Shown here one piece after another: positions 1 through 6,728 of a stretch of 10,848 nt of DNA. Source of the stretch: Nitrospinota bacterium. GTDB lineage: Bacteria > JAUXIQ01. Numbering within the stretch: position 1 is the stretch's first letter; the number at the start of each line of letters is the position of its first letter. A model generated the notes under the pieces. The model had not been told where the DNA came from and ran no database searches. It saw only the letters and a list, made by a program, of their open reading frames with translations. The DNA lies in NCBI GenBank assembly GCA_030620925.1, contig JAUXIQ010000031.1:1-10848 (forward strand), written 5' to 3'. The position numbers and the translations under genes are program-made.

Positions 1-1361
1 ACTACAGCCGTCGCCACCAGAATCAGCGCCGCGTATCGCCATCTCCTCCCGAGATCAATCCCCCTTGATAACGAAGTTGCCAGGAATATGGCGGTAAAAA
101 AGATGAAGAAGGTCATCAGTTTATAGAACAACAGATAGAAAAAAAGAAAAGCCAGCAGCATATAGAGTAGCAGCTCTTCAGAGGGGGTGCTCTTTCCCGT
201 TACCGCTCTTTTAAGGTAAACGCCGACGGAGATGGAAGCGGCTATAAGAGGAAGAAAAAAGTCGTTGAGGAACATGAAAAGTGTGGGGCTGGTGTAAGGG
301 GGGACCCAGTAGTGCCGGGCCTCGAAAGGGAGAAGTGAAGGCGTATCCGGTTTGGAGAGAAAGCGCAGCCGGGTAAAGAGCGTCTCCCAGGCGTGAGAAT
401 AGTAAGCCGTTTCGGGCTTGAGGGCCCATAAAATAGCCGCGGCCGCCGCGAACACCGCAACCGACACAAGAGGTTGCTTCAGCTTAAGCTGTGTTATGCC
501 AGCCCCCAGGACGGCGTATGTGATTATCATCCCGGTTGACAGGGGGAAAAGGTCGTATTTGAGGGGTGTATCCAGAAGCAGGCTGGCCGCCACGTTTGTA
601 ATGGCGAATATGGCCAGCAGTTTCACGGCCATGGCCCTTCGGCTGTTATAAAACATCATGAAAACGAAAAACGTGGTAAGAGTCAGGTAATAAAACCTGT
701 TCACCTTCCATGTTACAAGACAGAGTATCAGGAACAGGGCCGAGAGGAGGGCGAAGCGGTAAAAATGCGGCGGGTTTTCGTCTGATCCATTTCCCGCTCT
801 CGGGCCGATTCCTTCTTTGCGGCGGTCCATCGCCCGGATCAGATAATAGAGGTGCAGCCCCAGCGGTAGGAAGGCGATCTGTTCCCGGTAGATTTCGTTA
901 CCCAGCGATCTCCGCAAGGAAGGCATCGCCACGGCGAAGAAGACGGCCGATAGCAGGGCTGCACTCCTGCTTCCTGTGGTGTGCAGAGCTATCAGGTAGA
1001 TGGGTATTACCGTGAGCAGCCAGAAAAACCTGAGGAAGTGTCTGATTAAAGTTTCAAGCGGGAGACCGGTGAATGATAATAACCTGTAAGAGTATCCCAT
1101 CAGGTATTCTTGTGCGATGGTGTCTGTGCGTGTGTTGAAGCCGTTGGGGTGTTCCACGGCGGTGTCTAATTGCGGAATGGTTCCTTCCCGGGCGACCATT
1201 CGGATATATCGATACCTCTGAGCGGACTCGATGGGGAAGGCGCTGCGGTCGGTATACCCCATGCGATGGAAGATTTGCGCCCTGACGGCCATGCCGACCA
1301 CGATTATCAACACCAGGATCAACGCTGAACTAAAGGGGCCGATGATTCTATTCTCTGCCAT
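1..1361 (-). CDS. STT3/PglB-like GT-C membrane glycosyltransferase, 3' end outside window
   Basis: The frame is open from an ATG at 1361 to the left edge, giving 453 residues without a stop, so the C-terminus is missing. It is a polytopic membrane protein with hydrophobic segments at about 11-28, 108-126, 132-146, 160-176, 201-217, 225-238, 245-262, 274-290, 298-313, 361-382, 397-430 and 442-453. Three places resemble STT3 oligosaccharyltransferases (GT66). Residues 44-60 (IESAQRYRYIRMVAREG) align with the first luminal acidic motif, with Glu45 at the usual Asp. Residues 155-163 (NEIYREQIA) resemble the second acidic motif. A Glu in LLPFEARHYW (343-352) sits where the TIXE-type glutamate is expected. 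STT3 proteins transfer lipid-linked glycans to Asn. Here the substrate is unknown, and the WWDYG region would lie beyond the window. The gene starts one base after the Nudix stop, so the two are probably co-transcribed. It could also be another GT-C family member. The membrane-enzyme class is firm; the STT3 subfamily is inferred from motif alignment by eye. Confidence 0.72.
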   Translation of the reverse strand, partial: MAENRIIGPFSSALILVLIIVVGMAVRAQIFHRMGYTDRSAFPIESAQRYRYIRMVAREGTIPQLDTAVEHPNGFNTRTDTIAQEYLMGYSYRLLSFTGLPLETLIRHFLRFFWLLTVIPIYLIALHTTGSRSAALLSAVFFAVAMPSLRRSLGNEIYREQIAFLPLGLHLYYLIRAMDRRKEGIGPRAGNGSDENPPHFYRFALLSALFLILCLVTWKVNRFYYLTLTTFFVFMMFYNSRRAMAVKLLAIFAITNVAASLLLDTPLKYDLFPLSTGMIITYAVLGAGITQLKLKQPLVSVAVFAAAAAILWALKPETAYYSHAWETLFTRLRFLSKPDTPSLLPFEARHYWVPPYTSPTLFMFLNDFFLPLIAASISVGVYLKRAVTGKSTPSEELLLYMLLAFLFFYLLFYKLMTFFIFFTAIFLATSLSRGIDLGRRWRYAALILVATAV

Positions 1362-1362
1362 C

Positions 1363-1797
1363 TTACCTCAGGAAGGTGAAAATCATTTTATGAGCTTTTC
1401 TCAGGACGTCTTTCAGGTTTTCAAAATCGAGCAATTCCTCCGCCTCCCTCAGCGTCGCCCATCGGTATTCTGAGTGCTCTTCTGAGAGGCTGACCCTGAG
1501 GTCTCTCTTTTCTCCGAGGAAATAGTCCACTTGCTTTGGTTTCAAAACGCCCTGCTTGCGGACTTTGTAGGTTATAGCGACTTGAAACCCATCCGTCAGG
1601 GAAACGTCATCGCTGCCGGTTTCTTCCTTAAGCTCACGGAGCGCCGCGTCGAGAGGGGCCTCGCCGTGAATGACATGCCCCTTGGGCAGACCCCAGTATC
1701 CGTCTCTGGAGCTTTTCAGAAGCAGGAAGCGCGCCGTTTCCTCTTCCCGTATGAAGACCACTAAACCGCAGGAGCGAATTAGCTTTGAAGCCTCCAA
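1363..1797 (-). CDS. Nudix hydrolase, Ap4A (diadenosine tetraphosphate) hydrolase-like
   Basis: This 144-residue protein has a Nudix box at residues 40-62 (GHVIHGE, then AALRELKEETGS). It matches the G-x5-E-x7-RE-x2-EE-x-G pattern that binds the catalytic Mg2+; the last position is Ser62 instead of the usual hydrophobic residue. The SCGLVVF strand before it, the WGLPKGH sequence and the later EEHSEYRW stretch closely follow the asymmetric Ap4A hydrolases of the human NUDT2 type, and the length is typical. The expected role is cytoplasmic cleavage of dinucleoside polyphosphates such as Ap4A to AMP and ATP. The start chosen is a TTG at 1797, because the frame is closed upstream by a stop at 1819-1821 and no ATG lies before the conserved strand. 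A GGAG at 1808-1811 sits 10 bases ahead. It is the first gene of a minus-strand pair with the STT3-like gene. Substrate assignment rests on resemblance only. Confidence 0.85.
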   Translation of the reverse strand: MEASKLIRSCGLVVFIREEETARFLLLKSSRDGYWGLPKGHVIHGEAPLDAALRELKEETGSDDVSLTDGFQVAITYKVRKQGVLKPKQVDYFLGEKRDLRVSLSEEHSEYRWATLREAEELLDFENLKDVLRKAHKMIFTFLR

Positions 1798-1889
1798 TCT
1801 GCATTTTCTCCGTGGGCGTTATGTAAGGCATGAGGGGAGAATCAAAAAGCTGTTGATATTTATTAAGATGAGTATAAAATTTAAATCTG

Positions 1890-1918
1890 TTAATTTATAT
1901 CACGATAAGGCGTATAAT
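1890..1918 (+). promoter_or_regulatory. Probable sigma-70 promoter of the UPRTase-like gene
   Basis: A perfect TATAAT lies at 1913-1918. The hexamer 17 bases upstream, TTAATT at 1890-1895, is a poor -35 box. The surroundings are strongly AT-rich (about 1850-1920). Transcription would begin near 1925, about 64 bases before the ATG at 1989, and inside the palindrome described separately. Confidence 0.55.
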
Positions 1919-1944
1919 ACCATTGGGTATTCACCAATGGTATT
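1916..1944. repeat. 11-bp inverted repeat overlapping the -10 box (operator candidate)
   Basis: AATACCATTGG (1916-1926) and CCAATGGTATT (1934-1944) are perfect reverse complements around a 7-base spacer. The left arm overlaps the last bases of the TATAAT box, and the palindrome spans the expected transcription start near 1925. RNA made from that promoter would lack most of the left arm, so a DNA operator for a dimeric repressor fits better than an attenuator hairpin. The bases after the right arm are only moderately T-rich (TCTTTG follows), so a terminator is less likely. No regulator is encoded in the window. Confidence 0.6.
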
Positions 1945-1988
1945 TCTTTGTAAAAGTGTTGCAAATTCTTTTTCAGGTAAGAAGGCGG

Positions 1989-2714
1989 ATGACTATATTT
2001 CCAAACGATGATCCCAGGAAAATCGAAGGTGAAGAGCTCGAGGCTCTCAGAGAGCAATTGCTGAAGGACAGCCGTCTCTCTATCATGGACGACCATCCTC
2101 TGGTGGTGGATGCCATCACGCGCATGCGGGAGAGCACCTTATCCCAGGAAGAGTACGAGCGGTCCGTCAAGACGGTGACCAACCTGCTCCTATACAGGGC
2201 AACTTACAACCTGCCGCTCCTGAACCGAAATATACCATTGAAAAAAGGCGATATATACCGGGGCCGGGTTCTGGAGGCGGGCGTTATACTTGTCCCCATC
2301 ATGAGGGCGGGGCTGCCTATGGAAGAGGAAGCGGGGAGATTTCTGCCTGCGGCTTCCGTGGGTTTCGTGGTTGCCGAGAGGGACGAACGCACCGGCCGGG
2401 CTAAGGTTACCAGTTGCAAGCTTCCTCTACTCGAAGGGAAGAAGACCTTCTTTCTCGAACAGGTCGTCGCCACCGGAGACACAGTGTGCAAGGTATTGGA
2501 AGTGGCCGAGAATGAATATCGGGCGGATGACATGACACTCCTCTGCTGCATAGCGGCCCCCCAGGGCATCTTTCGCATACTGGACGAGTATCCCGAGGTA
2601 AAAATATTCCTGGGCCATCTGGACGAGACGTTGGACGAAAACTACTTCTTATATCCCGGTATAGGTGATGCCGGCGACAGGACGTTCGGCAACTACCATA
2701 AGCCGGAATTCTAA
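1989..2714 (+). CDS. Uracil phosphoribosyltransferase family protein (divergent)
   Basis: The 241-residue protein belongs to the type I phosphoribosyltransferase fold and is closest to uracil phosphoribosyltransferase, which makes UMP from uracil and PRPP in the cytoplasm. Visible family marks are DHPLV (35-39), LLLYRATYNLPL (66-77, where UPRTases usually have TRDLP), VPIMRAG (102-108), the PRPP loop region EQVVATGDT (157-165), IAAPQG (188-193) and the C-terminal PGIGDAGDRTFG (223-234), which is the uracil-binding signature. The PRPP loop differs from the usual DPMLATGGS: the aspartate is replaced by Glu157 and GGS by GDT. It is about 30 residues longer at the N-terminus than typical Upp (about 208). 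The start is ATG 1989, with AAGAAGG at 1979-1985 ahead of it; a TTG start further upstream at 1923 would add an implausible aromatic extension. A TPR gene follows after 20 bases. The family is clear; uracil as the true substrate is likely but not certain given the altered loop. Confidence 0.85.
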   Translation: MTIFPNDDPRKIEGEELEALREQLLKDSRLSIMDDHPLVVDAITRMRESTLSQEEYERSVKTVTNLLLYRATYNLPLLNRNIPLKKGDIYRGRVLEAGVILVPIMRAGLPMEEEAGRFLPAASVGFVVAERDERTGRAKVTSCKLPLLEGKKTFFLEQVVATGDTVCKVLEVAENEYRADDMTLLCCIAAPQGIFRILDEYPEVKIFLGHLDETLDENYFLYPGIGDAGDRTFGNYHKPEF

Positions 2715-2734
2715 TTTGAAGTCCATCTTTTATT

Positions 2735-3256
2735 ATGAAAAAAAAAGGGTTAAGTACGCTTCTACCCCTGCTAATATCGATGGCGGTGCTGGTTTTGGGC
2801 TCACAGACAGTCCAGCTGACCATGGCCGGTAGCGCCCGGGCAGGAGAACTTCGCGACACGGGCCATTCCGAGGAGGGCATGGAGCGAGTCTATGGGAGGG
2901 GCATAGATGCGTTCAACGGGAGGGACCACATAGAAGCGATCTTCTGGTTCGATCTCTTTCTCGACGCTTTCCCCGAAGCCCGTCTGGCCGGCAACGCACT
3001 CTACTGGAAGGGCGAGGCTTACTATTCCATGAAGGAGTATGGAATAGCGGCGGAAGCTTTCGCCGAGGTGTTGAGTCGCTTCCCAAAGGGAGATAAGGCC
3101 GGACCTGCTACTTTGAAACTGGGTCTCAGTTATCTGGCGATGGGAGATAACAACAAAGGTAAGAAATACTTGAGAAAAGTTATATCCACCTTCCCGGGCA
3201 CCGACTCGGCAAGCCAGGCCCAGAGACGGCTTAAAAGCCTGGGGCGGAATAAATAG
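2735..3256 (+). CDS. Periplasmic TPR protein, CpoB/YbgF C-terminal-domain-like
   Basis: This is a 173-residue exported protein. It has a basic start (MKKK), a hydrophobic stretch at 8-30, and an Ala-x-Ala site (SARA, 33-36) followed by Gly, which fits signal peptidase I cleavage after Ala36. The mature part is essentially three TPR units at about 50-83, 86-119 and 122-156, with the phrasing GNALYWKGEAYYSMKEY and a final run of FPGTDSASQA. This is the pattern of the C-terminal domain of CpoB/YbgF, the periplasmic partner of the Tol-Pal system and of peptidoglycan synthases. The N-terminal coiled coil of CpoB is absent, and no tol genes are in the window, so the role is only 'periplasmic scaffold, possibly envelope-related'. 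It follows the UPRTase-like gene by 20 bases and has only a weak ribosome site (TTGAAG near 2716-2721), suggesting co-transcription. Confidence 0.8.
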   Translation: MKKKGLSTLLPLLISMAVLVLGSQTVQLTMAGSARAGELRDTGHSEEGMERVYGRGIDAFNGRDHIEAIFWFDLFLDAFPEARLAGNALYWKGEAYYSMKEYGIAAEAFAEVLSRFPKGDKAGPATLKLGLSYLAMGDNNKGKKYLRKVISTFPGTDSASQAQRRLKSLGRNK

Positions 3257-3318
3257 CGGGAAGCCGCCGGTTCACTTAACCTCAAGTCACAATTATCTTG
3301 ATTGGAGCGGAAAAAGGC

Positions 3319-3939
3319 GTGGAACTGATTCTTATAAGACATGGCGAGACGATGTGGAACAGGGAGAGGCGCACCCAGGGTTTCAGCGATATCGAGCTTA
3401 CCGAAACCGGGTTTGCGCAAGCCAGAATGCTGACCGAGGCCCTGGCCTCCAGGAAGCTGCAGGCCATCTATTCCAGTCCCCTCATACGGGCCGTCAAGAC
3501 CGCAGAGGCGATCGCTGAACCTCATGGACTGACCATTAATGAGCTGCCCGGCCTCATGGAGCTGAATCAGGGCGACGTGGAAGGGTTGACCTTCCAGGAA
3601 TTGCGAACAAACCACAGAGACCTTCTCGATGAATGGATAAAAAATCCCTCCCACCTCAAGATGCCCAACGGGGAATCGATGAATGATTTGCAAAACAGGG
3701 GGTGGGCGGCGGTAGAGAAAATATTTCAGGCTCACCTGGAGGGCGCAGTTGCCGCCGTCAGTCACAACCTGTGCATAACATCCATTTTGTGCAGGGTGCT
3801 CGATTTGCCTCTAGAAGGATTCAGACGCCTGAGGCAGAACAATGCGGCTATTAATATAATTGAAAAGACAGAGGAGCGGGGAATAGTTCTGACCCTCATG
3901 AACGACACCTGCCACCTGCGGGGGATTCACACCGTATGA
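3319..3939 (+). CDS. Histidine phosphatase superfamily protein (phosphoglycerate mutase / CobC-like)
   Basis: The 206-residue protein opens with the catalytic RHGET motif (R7, H8, G9, E10). Arg57 in SSPLIRAVKTA, Glu81 in LMELNQGDVEG and His149 in AAVSHN complete the expected phosphate pocket and acid/base set of the branch-1 histidine phosphatases. Members include cofactor-dependent phosphoglycerate mutases, alpha-ribazole phosphatase (CobC) and broad-range phosphatases; the ELxxGxxEGLTFxEL phrase is typical of the CobC/GpmB-like group, but specificity cannot be read from sequence. I chose the GTG at 3319 because the GGAG at 3304-3307 lies upstream of it, whereas a TTG at 3298 would have no ribosome site. 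The gap to the TPR gene is 62 bases. It converges with the broken flavin-reductase gene, with 22 bases between the stops. A B12 connection through the nearby BtuF-like gene is possible but not shown. Confidence 0.85.
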   Translation: MELILIRHGETMWNRERRTQGFSDIELTETGFAQARMLTEALASRKLQAIYSSPLIRAVKTAEAIAEPHGLTINELPGLMELNQGDVEGLTFQELRTNHRDLLDEWIKNPSHLKMPNGESMNDLQNRGWAAVEKIFQAHLEGAVAAVSHNLCITSILCRVLDLPLEGFRRLRQNNAAINIIEKTEERGIVLTLMNDTCHLRGIHTV

Positions 3940-3948
3940 CCTTTCTTC

Positions 3949-3971
3949 CGGCGGTCTCCTCTCAGCCGCCG
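3949..3971. other. GC-rich inverted repeat between convergent genes
   Basis: CGGCGG (3949-3954) and CCGCCG (3966-3971) form a perfect 6-bp stem with an 11-base loop across the gap between the phosphatase stop and the flavin-reductase stop. No T-run follows on either strand, so it is at best a weak bidirectional terminator. Confidence 0.3.
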
Positions 3972-4428
3972 TAACTGTGACCATAGTCGGATTCGGATAG
4001 TGGGATACCCTCTCGTATAGAAGCCGCTTCAACTACCTCGCCTACGAAGATGGTGTGATCGCCGGTGTCATGTGAGAGAGTTATACGACATTCCAGATAG
4101 GCCAGGGCGTCTTCCAGGATCGGGCAGCCGGTAAGACCATCCCTGTAGTTTATCCCCTCAAACTTGGCCGATTTGGGAATCCCCCGCGCCATAAACCCGT
4201 CCACAAGCTCCTTTTGTTTCCTGTCCATTATGTTTATGGCGAAGGCCTCCGATTCCTTTAACATGCCGTGGGTATACCTTTCCTCTGAAATGCATATCAT
4301 CACCAGGGGCGGCTGATGCGAAACCTGCGAGACCCAGGTACGGGCATGCCGTTTATCTCATTGCCGCGCCGGGTGGTCAGCAGGTAGGCCCCGTAGCTCA
4401 ACCTTTTGAGGGCTTGGCTTCTGTCCAT
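3962..4428 (-). pseudogene. Flavin reductase-like (FMN-binding split-barrel) gene, frameshifted
   Basis: Read on the minus strand, the gene begins at ATG 4428 after AAGGGGG (4437-4443), an 8-base spacing. The first frame encodes MDRSQALKRLSYGAYLLTTR and continues through NEINGM, a good match to the start of flavin reductase-like domains, then goes out of register near 4342-4349 and stops at 4300-4302. The next frame picks up at once with TWVSQVSHQPPLV, then ICISEERYTHGMLKESEAFAINI, and runs to the stop at 3962, ending in SDYGHSYGG, again as in this family. One added base in the CCC run (GGG at 4342-4344 on the plus strand) would restore an intact protein of about 155 residues. Such proteins bind FMN and serve as NAD(P)H:flavin oxidoreductases or flavoredoxin-type electron carriers. 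The lesion could be a real inactivating deletion or a sequencing/assembly error in a short homopolymer. Both halves are well conserved in appearance, so any damage is recent. Confidence 0.85.
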
Positions 4429-4483
4429 TATGATAACCCCCTTCGATTATGGTAATGGTCTGTGGGTCTTGTTTTGCCCGGAG

Positions 4484-4512
4484 TTGAGTAATAGTATATT
4501 TTGAACTATAGT
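4484..4512 (+). promoter_or_regulatory. Sigma-70-type promoter of the BtuF-like gene
   Basis: TTGAGT (4484-4489) and TATAGT (4507-4512) are separated by exactly 17 bases in an AT-rich stretch of the divergent intergenic region. The predicted start is near 4519, leaving a leader of about 20 bases with the AGAGGG ribosome site (4526-4531) before ATG 4538. Confidence 0.65.
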
Positions 4513-4537
4513 ACTTATTCTTTAAAGAGGGAAAGCG

Positions 4538-5359
4538 ATGAATGAGAAGATAAAAATCGTGGATGCGCTCGATAGACATATTGTGCTCGACAGGCCGGTG
4601 CGGCGGGTGGTATCCCTCGTGCCCAGCATCACCGAGACGCTGTTCGGCCTGGGAGCGGGGGACAGGGTGGTGGCGGTAACCGAATACTGCACCCACCCTC
4701 CCGACGGGGTGGCCAACAAGGAGAAGGCAGGCGGAGTCAAGAACCCCGACATAGAGAAGATAGCGCGGCTCAAACCGGACCTGGTCATAGCCAATCGGGA
4801 AGAGAACCATAAAAAGCACATAGAACAGCTCGATGAATTGGGCATCCCCTTTTTTGTGACCTATCCCAGAACGGTGGAGCAGGGCATCCGGATGATCAGG
4901 GACCTGGCCCGCCTGACGGATACGATGGAGAAGGCAGAAGAGCTTATTCCGTCCATCGAGGAAGCCTACAGACAGACCCTGGAGATGGTGGAGAAGAGGG
5001 GACGCAGGAAAGTCTTTTGCCCCATCTGGAAAGACCCTTACATGTCCATCAACAGAGACACTTACATACACGATGTCCTCCGGAGCGTCGGTGGAGAGAA
5101 CATTTTCGCAGGCAGTGAGGACCGATACCCGAGGGTCTCCCTGGAAGAGATCGTAGAGGCTGATCCTGAGGTGATCCTGCTGCCCGATGAGCCCTACCGC
5201 TTTACCGAGGACGACCTGTCCGATTTCACCGCTCATCCGGAAATGGCCGCAGTGAAAAATGGTGAGATCCATCTCATTGACGGGAAAATGGTCACCTGGT
5301 ACGGGCCCAGAATAGGCGCGGCGTTGACGACCCTCCGGGAGCTTTTGATCCCTCGATAG
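4538..5359 (+). CDS. BtuF-like helical-backbone metal/cobalamin-binding protein without signal peptide
   Basis: This 273-residue protein has the class III periplasmic-binding fold used by BtuF and siderophore receptors. Marks are RRVVSLVPSITETLFGLG (22-39), the DIEKIARLKPDLVIA segment (71-85), GGENIF (185-190), SLEEIVEADPEVIL (201-214) and a C-terminal GPRIGAALTTLREL (256-269). Glu73 and Glu203/204 occupy the two conserved lobe positions that in BtuF dock on the BtuC permease. Its start matches the first strand pair of a mature binding protein (IVDALDRHIVL), with no signal peptide or lipobox. An in-frame TAA at 4523-4525 rules out an upstream extension, and AGAGGG at 4526-4531 supports ATG 4538. 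It therefore appears cytoplasmic, and no BtuC/BtuD partner lies nearby. It could be a cytosolic corrinoid-binding or carrier protein, or a receptor that has lost export. The fold is confident; the ligand (cobalamin is the best guess) is not. Confidence 0.85.
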   Translation: MNEKIKIVDALDRHIVLDRPVRRVVSLVPSITETLFGLGAGDRVVAVTEYCTHPPDGVANKEKAGGVKNPDIEKIARLKPDLVIANREENHKKHIEQLDELGIPFFVTYPRTVEQGIRMIRDLARLTDTMEKAEELIPSIEEAYRQTLEMVEKRGRRKVFCPIWKDPYMSINRDTYIHDVLRSVGGENIFAGSEDRYPRVSLEEIVEADPEVILLPDEPYRFTEDDLSDFTAHPEMAAVKNGEIHLIDGKMVTWYGPRIGAALTTLRELLIPR

Positions 5360-5377
5360 CCCGGTTATGCCTCATCC

Positions 5378-6571
5378 CTACCCCAGGTATTTGAGCACCG
5401 ACCTCAGCATCACCTCTGCGCCCACGCTCATGGCGTCCTCATCGAAATCGAAGCGCGGATTATGGTGGGGATTTACGAACCCTTTTTTCTCGTTTCTTGC
5501 GCCCACTGCGAAGTAGCAGCCGGGGACCTGCTCCATGAAGAAAGCCATGTCCTCCGAGCCCATGGCAGGCGCCGTTGCCAGAATGTTTTTGGCTCCTATT
5601 GTTTCTGTTGCCGCCTGGGATACAAAGGCGTTCATGGTCTCGTCGTTCACCAGAACGGGATAATTGAAGATGTAATCCAATTTAAATTTTGCCCGCATGG
5701 ATGAAGTAACACCGGCGATTATTCGCTTCAACCTTTTGGGCATATCCAGCCTTACCTTAGCGTCCAGGCAGCGTACGGTGCCCTTCATCTCCACCGTATG
5801 GCAGATGATATTGAAGGCCGTCCCACCGCTGATCGTGCCGATGGTGACCACCACCGGTTTCATGGGGTCCACCTCCCTGCTTACTATGGTCTGTATGGTG
5901 TCCACCACCTTGCCCGCCACCACGATGCTGTCCACCGTTTGATGGGGCATGGCGCCGTGCCCGCCTTTGCCTTTTATGGTTATGGCTATCTGGTCCATGG
6001 AGGCGAGCCTGGGGCCGGGGGCGGTGGCTATCATACCCACAGGGATGTCTGTGCATACGTGCATGACCAACGCGGCGTTCACTCTGGGTTTCTCTAAAAC
6101 CCCTTCATCCAACATGGGTTTGGCTCCACCGGGGCCTTCCTCGGCGGGTTGAAAAAGGAATTTTATGTTTCCCTTAAGCGTTTCTTTATGTCCGGTGAGA
6201 ATGTCGGCCACCGTCAGAAGCATGGCTGTGTGGCCGTCGTGACCGCAGGCGTGCATTGCGCCATCGTTTTGAGAAGCGTAATCGGTTTTATTTTCTTCGG
6301 TCAGGGCAAGGGCGTCCATGTCCGCCCTGATGAGCAGCGTCTTCCGTGTCGCGCCTGCCTGCAGGAGACCGGTGACCCCGGTGCCGGCGATCCCTTCGTT
6401 CACTTTAAGGCCCAGGGCCTTCAGTTTGTCGGCGACTATACCTGCGGTCCTCTTTTCTTTGAAGCCGGTTTCCGGGTTCCTATGGAAATCTCTTCGCATT
6501 TCGATCATCTCGCGCTTTTTGGCGGCTACGGCATTTTTGATATCGAAGGGTGTTCGTGTTGGGCGCGGCAT
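5378..6571 (-). CDS. M20D family metallo-amidohydrolase (N-acyl amino acid / hippurate hydrolase type)
   Basis: The 397-residue cytoplasmic enzyme shows the whole M20D set: RADMDAL (82-88), MHACGHDGH (106-114) giving Cys109 and His111, QPAEEGPGGA (141-150) giving Glu144/Glu145, His171 in MHVCTDIPVG, GKGGHGAMPH (201-210) in the dimerisation domain, GSEDMAFF (338-345) and the last ligand in NPHHNPRF (367-374). Cys109, His111, Glu145, His171 and His369/370 should hold the di-metal centre. Relatives hydrolyse N-acetyl or N-acyl amino acids, hippurate or IAA conjugates; the exact substrate is not determinable here. The start at ATG 6571 is supported by AAAGGAGG at 6577-6584, six bases away. It converges with the BtuF-like gene, only 18 bases separating the stops, with no clear terminator. 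It stands alone with its own promoter candidate. All catalytic residues are present and the length is normal. Confidence 0.93.
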   Translation of the reverse strand: MPRPTRTPFDIKNAVAAKKREMIEMRRDFHRNPETGFKEKRTAGIVADKLKALGLKVNEGIAGTGVTGLLQAGATRKTLLIRADMDALALTEENKTDYASQNDGAMHACGHDGHTAMLLTVADILTGHKETLKGNIKFLFQPAEEGPGGAKPMLDEGVLEKPRVNAALVMHVCTDIPVGMIATAPGPRLASMDQIAITIKGKGGHGAMPHQTVDSIVVAGKVVDTIQTIVSREVDPMKPVVVTIGTISGGTAFNIICHTVEMKGTVRCLDAKVRLDMPKRLKRIIAGVTSSMRAKFKLDYIFNYPVLVNDETMNAFVSQAATETIGAKNILATAPAMGSEDMAFFMEQVPGCYFAVGARNEKKGFVNPHHNPRFDFDEDAMSVGAEVMLRSVLKYLG

Positions 6572-6654
6572 CAGTTACCTCCTTTCGATTATGGACAAGA
6601 CAACACTCATCAGGGGCGGCTTACCCGCTTCGGCTGTTCTTTTCCTGAATGCCT

Positions 6655-6683
6655 ATTATCCATAAAATAAAATAAATTTCCAA
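6655..6683 (-). promoter_or_regulatory. Promoter candidate of the M20D amidohydrolase
   Basis: On the minus strand TTGGAA (6683-6678) and GATAAT (6660-6655) are 17 bases apart in a very AT-rich stretch. Transcription would start near 6648 and leave a leader of about 76 bases before ATG 6571. Confidence 0.5.
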
Positions 6684-6699
6684 TTTATATTTATGTGTT

Positions 6700-6728
6700 A
6701 TTAAACGAAAAATGAAAAGTGTTATAAT
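6700..6728 (+). promoter_or_regulatory. Promoter candidate for the nuclease-fold gene
   Basis: A perfect TATAAT at 6723-6728 follows the AT-rich block 6661-6720. The upstream hexamers (ATTAAA at 17 bases, TTAAAC at 16) are weak -35 boxes. The nine bases TATAATACC are shared with the -10 regions at 1913 and 7743. It lies back to back with the minus-strand promoter at 6655-6683. Confidence 0.5.

Noticed and set aside
1916-1950. Reading the palindrome before the UPRTase-like gene as a terminator
   Set aside because: It lies between divergent genes, so no gene ends there, and the following T-tract is interrupted.
1923-1988. Upstream TTG start for the UPRTase-like gene
   Set aside because: It would lie inside the palindrome at the transcription start and add an odd aromatic stretch; ATG 1989 has AAGAAGG upstream.
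3298-3318. TTG start for the histidine phosphatase
   Set aside because: There is no ribosome site before it, while GGAG at 3304-3307 lies after it and fits GTG 3319, directly before the first beta strand.
3130-3765. 211-codon minus-strand frame over the TPR and phosphatase genes
   Set aside because: It is antisense to the catalytic regions of a clear histidine phosphatase and resembles no family.
4358-5272. 304-codon minus-strand frame over the BtuF-like gene
   Set aside because: The plus strand carries the recognisable binding-protein fold with promoter and ribosome site; the antisense frame has no motif.
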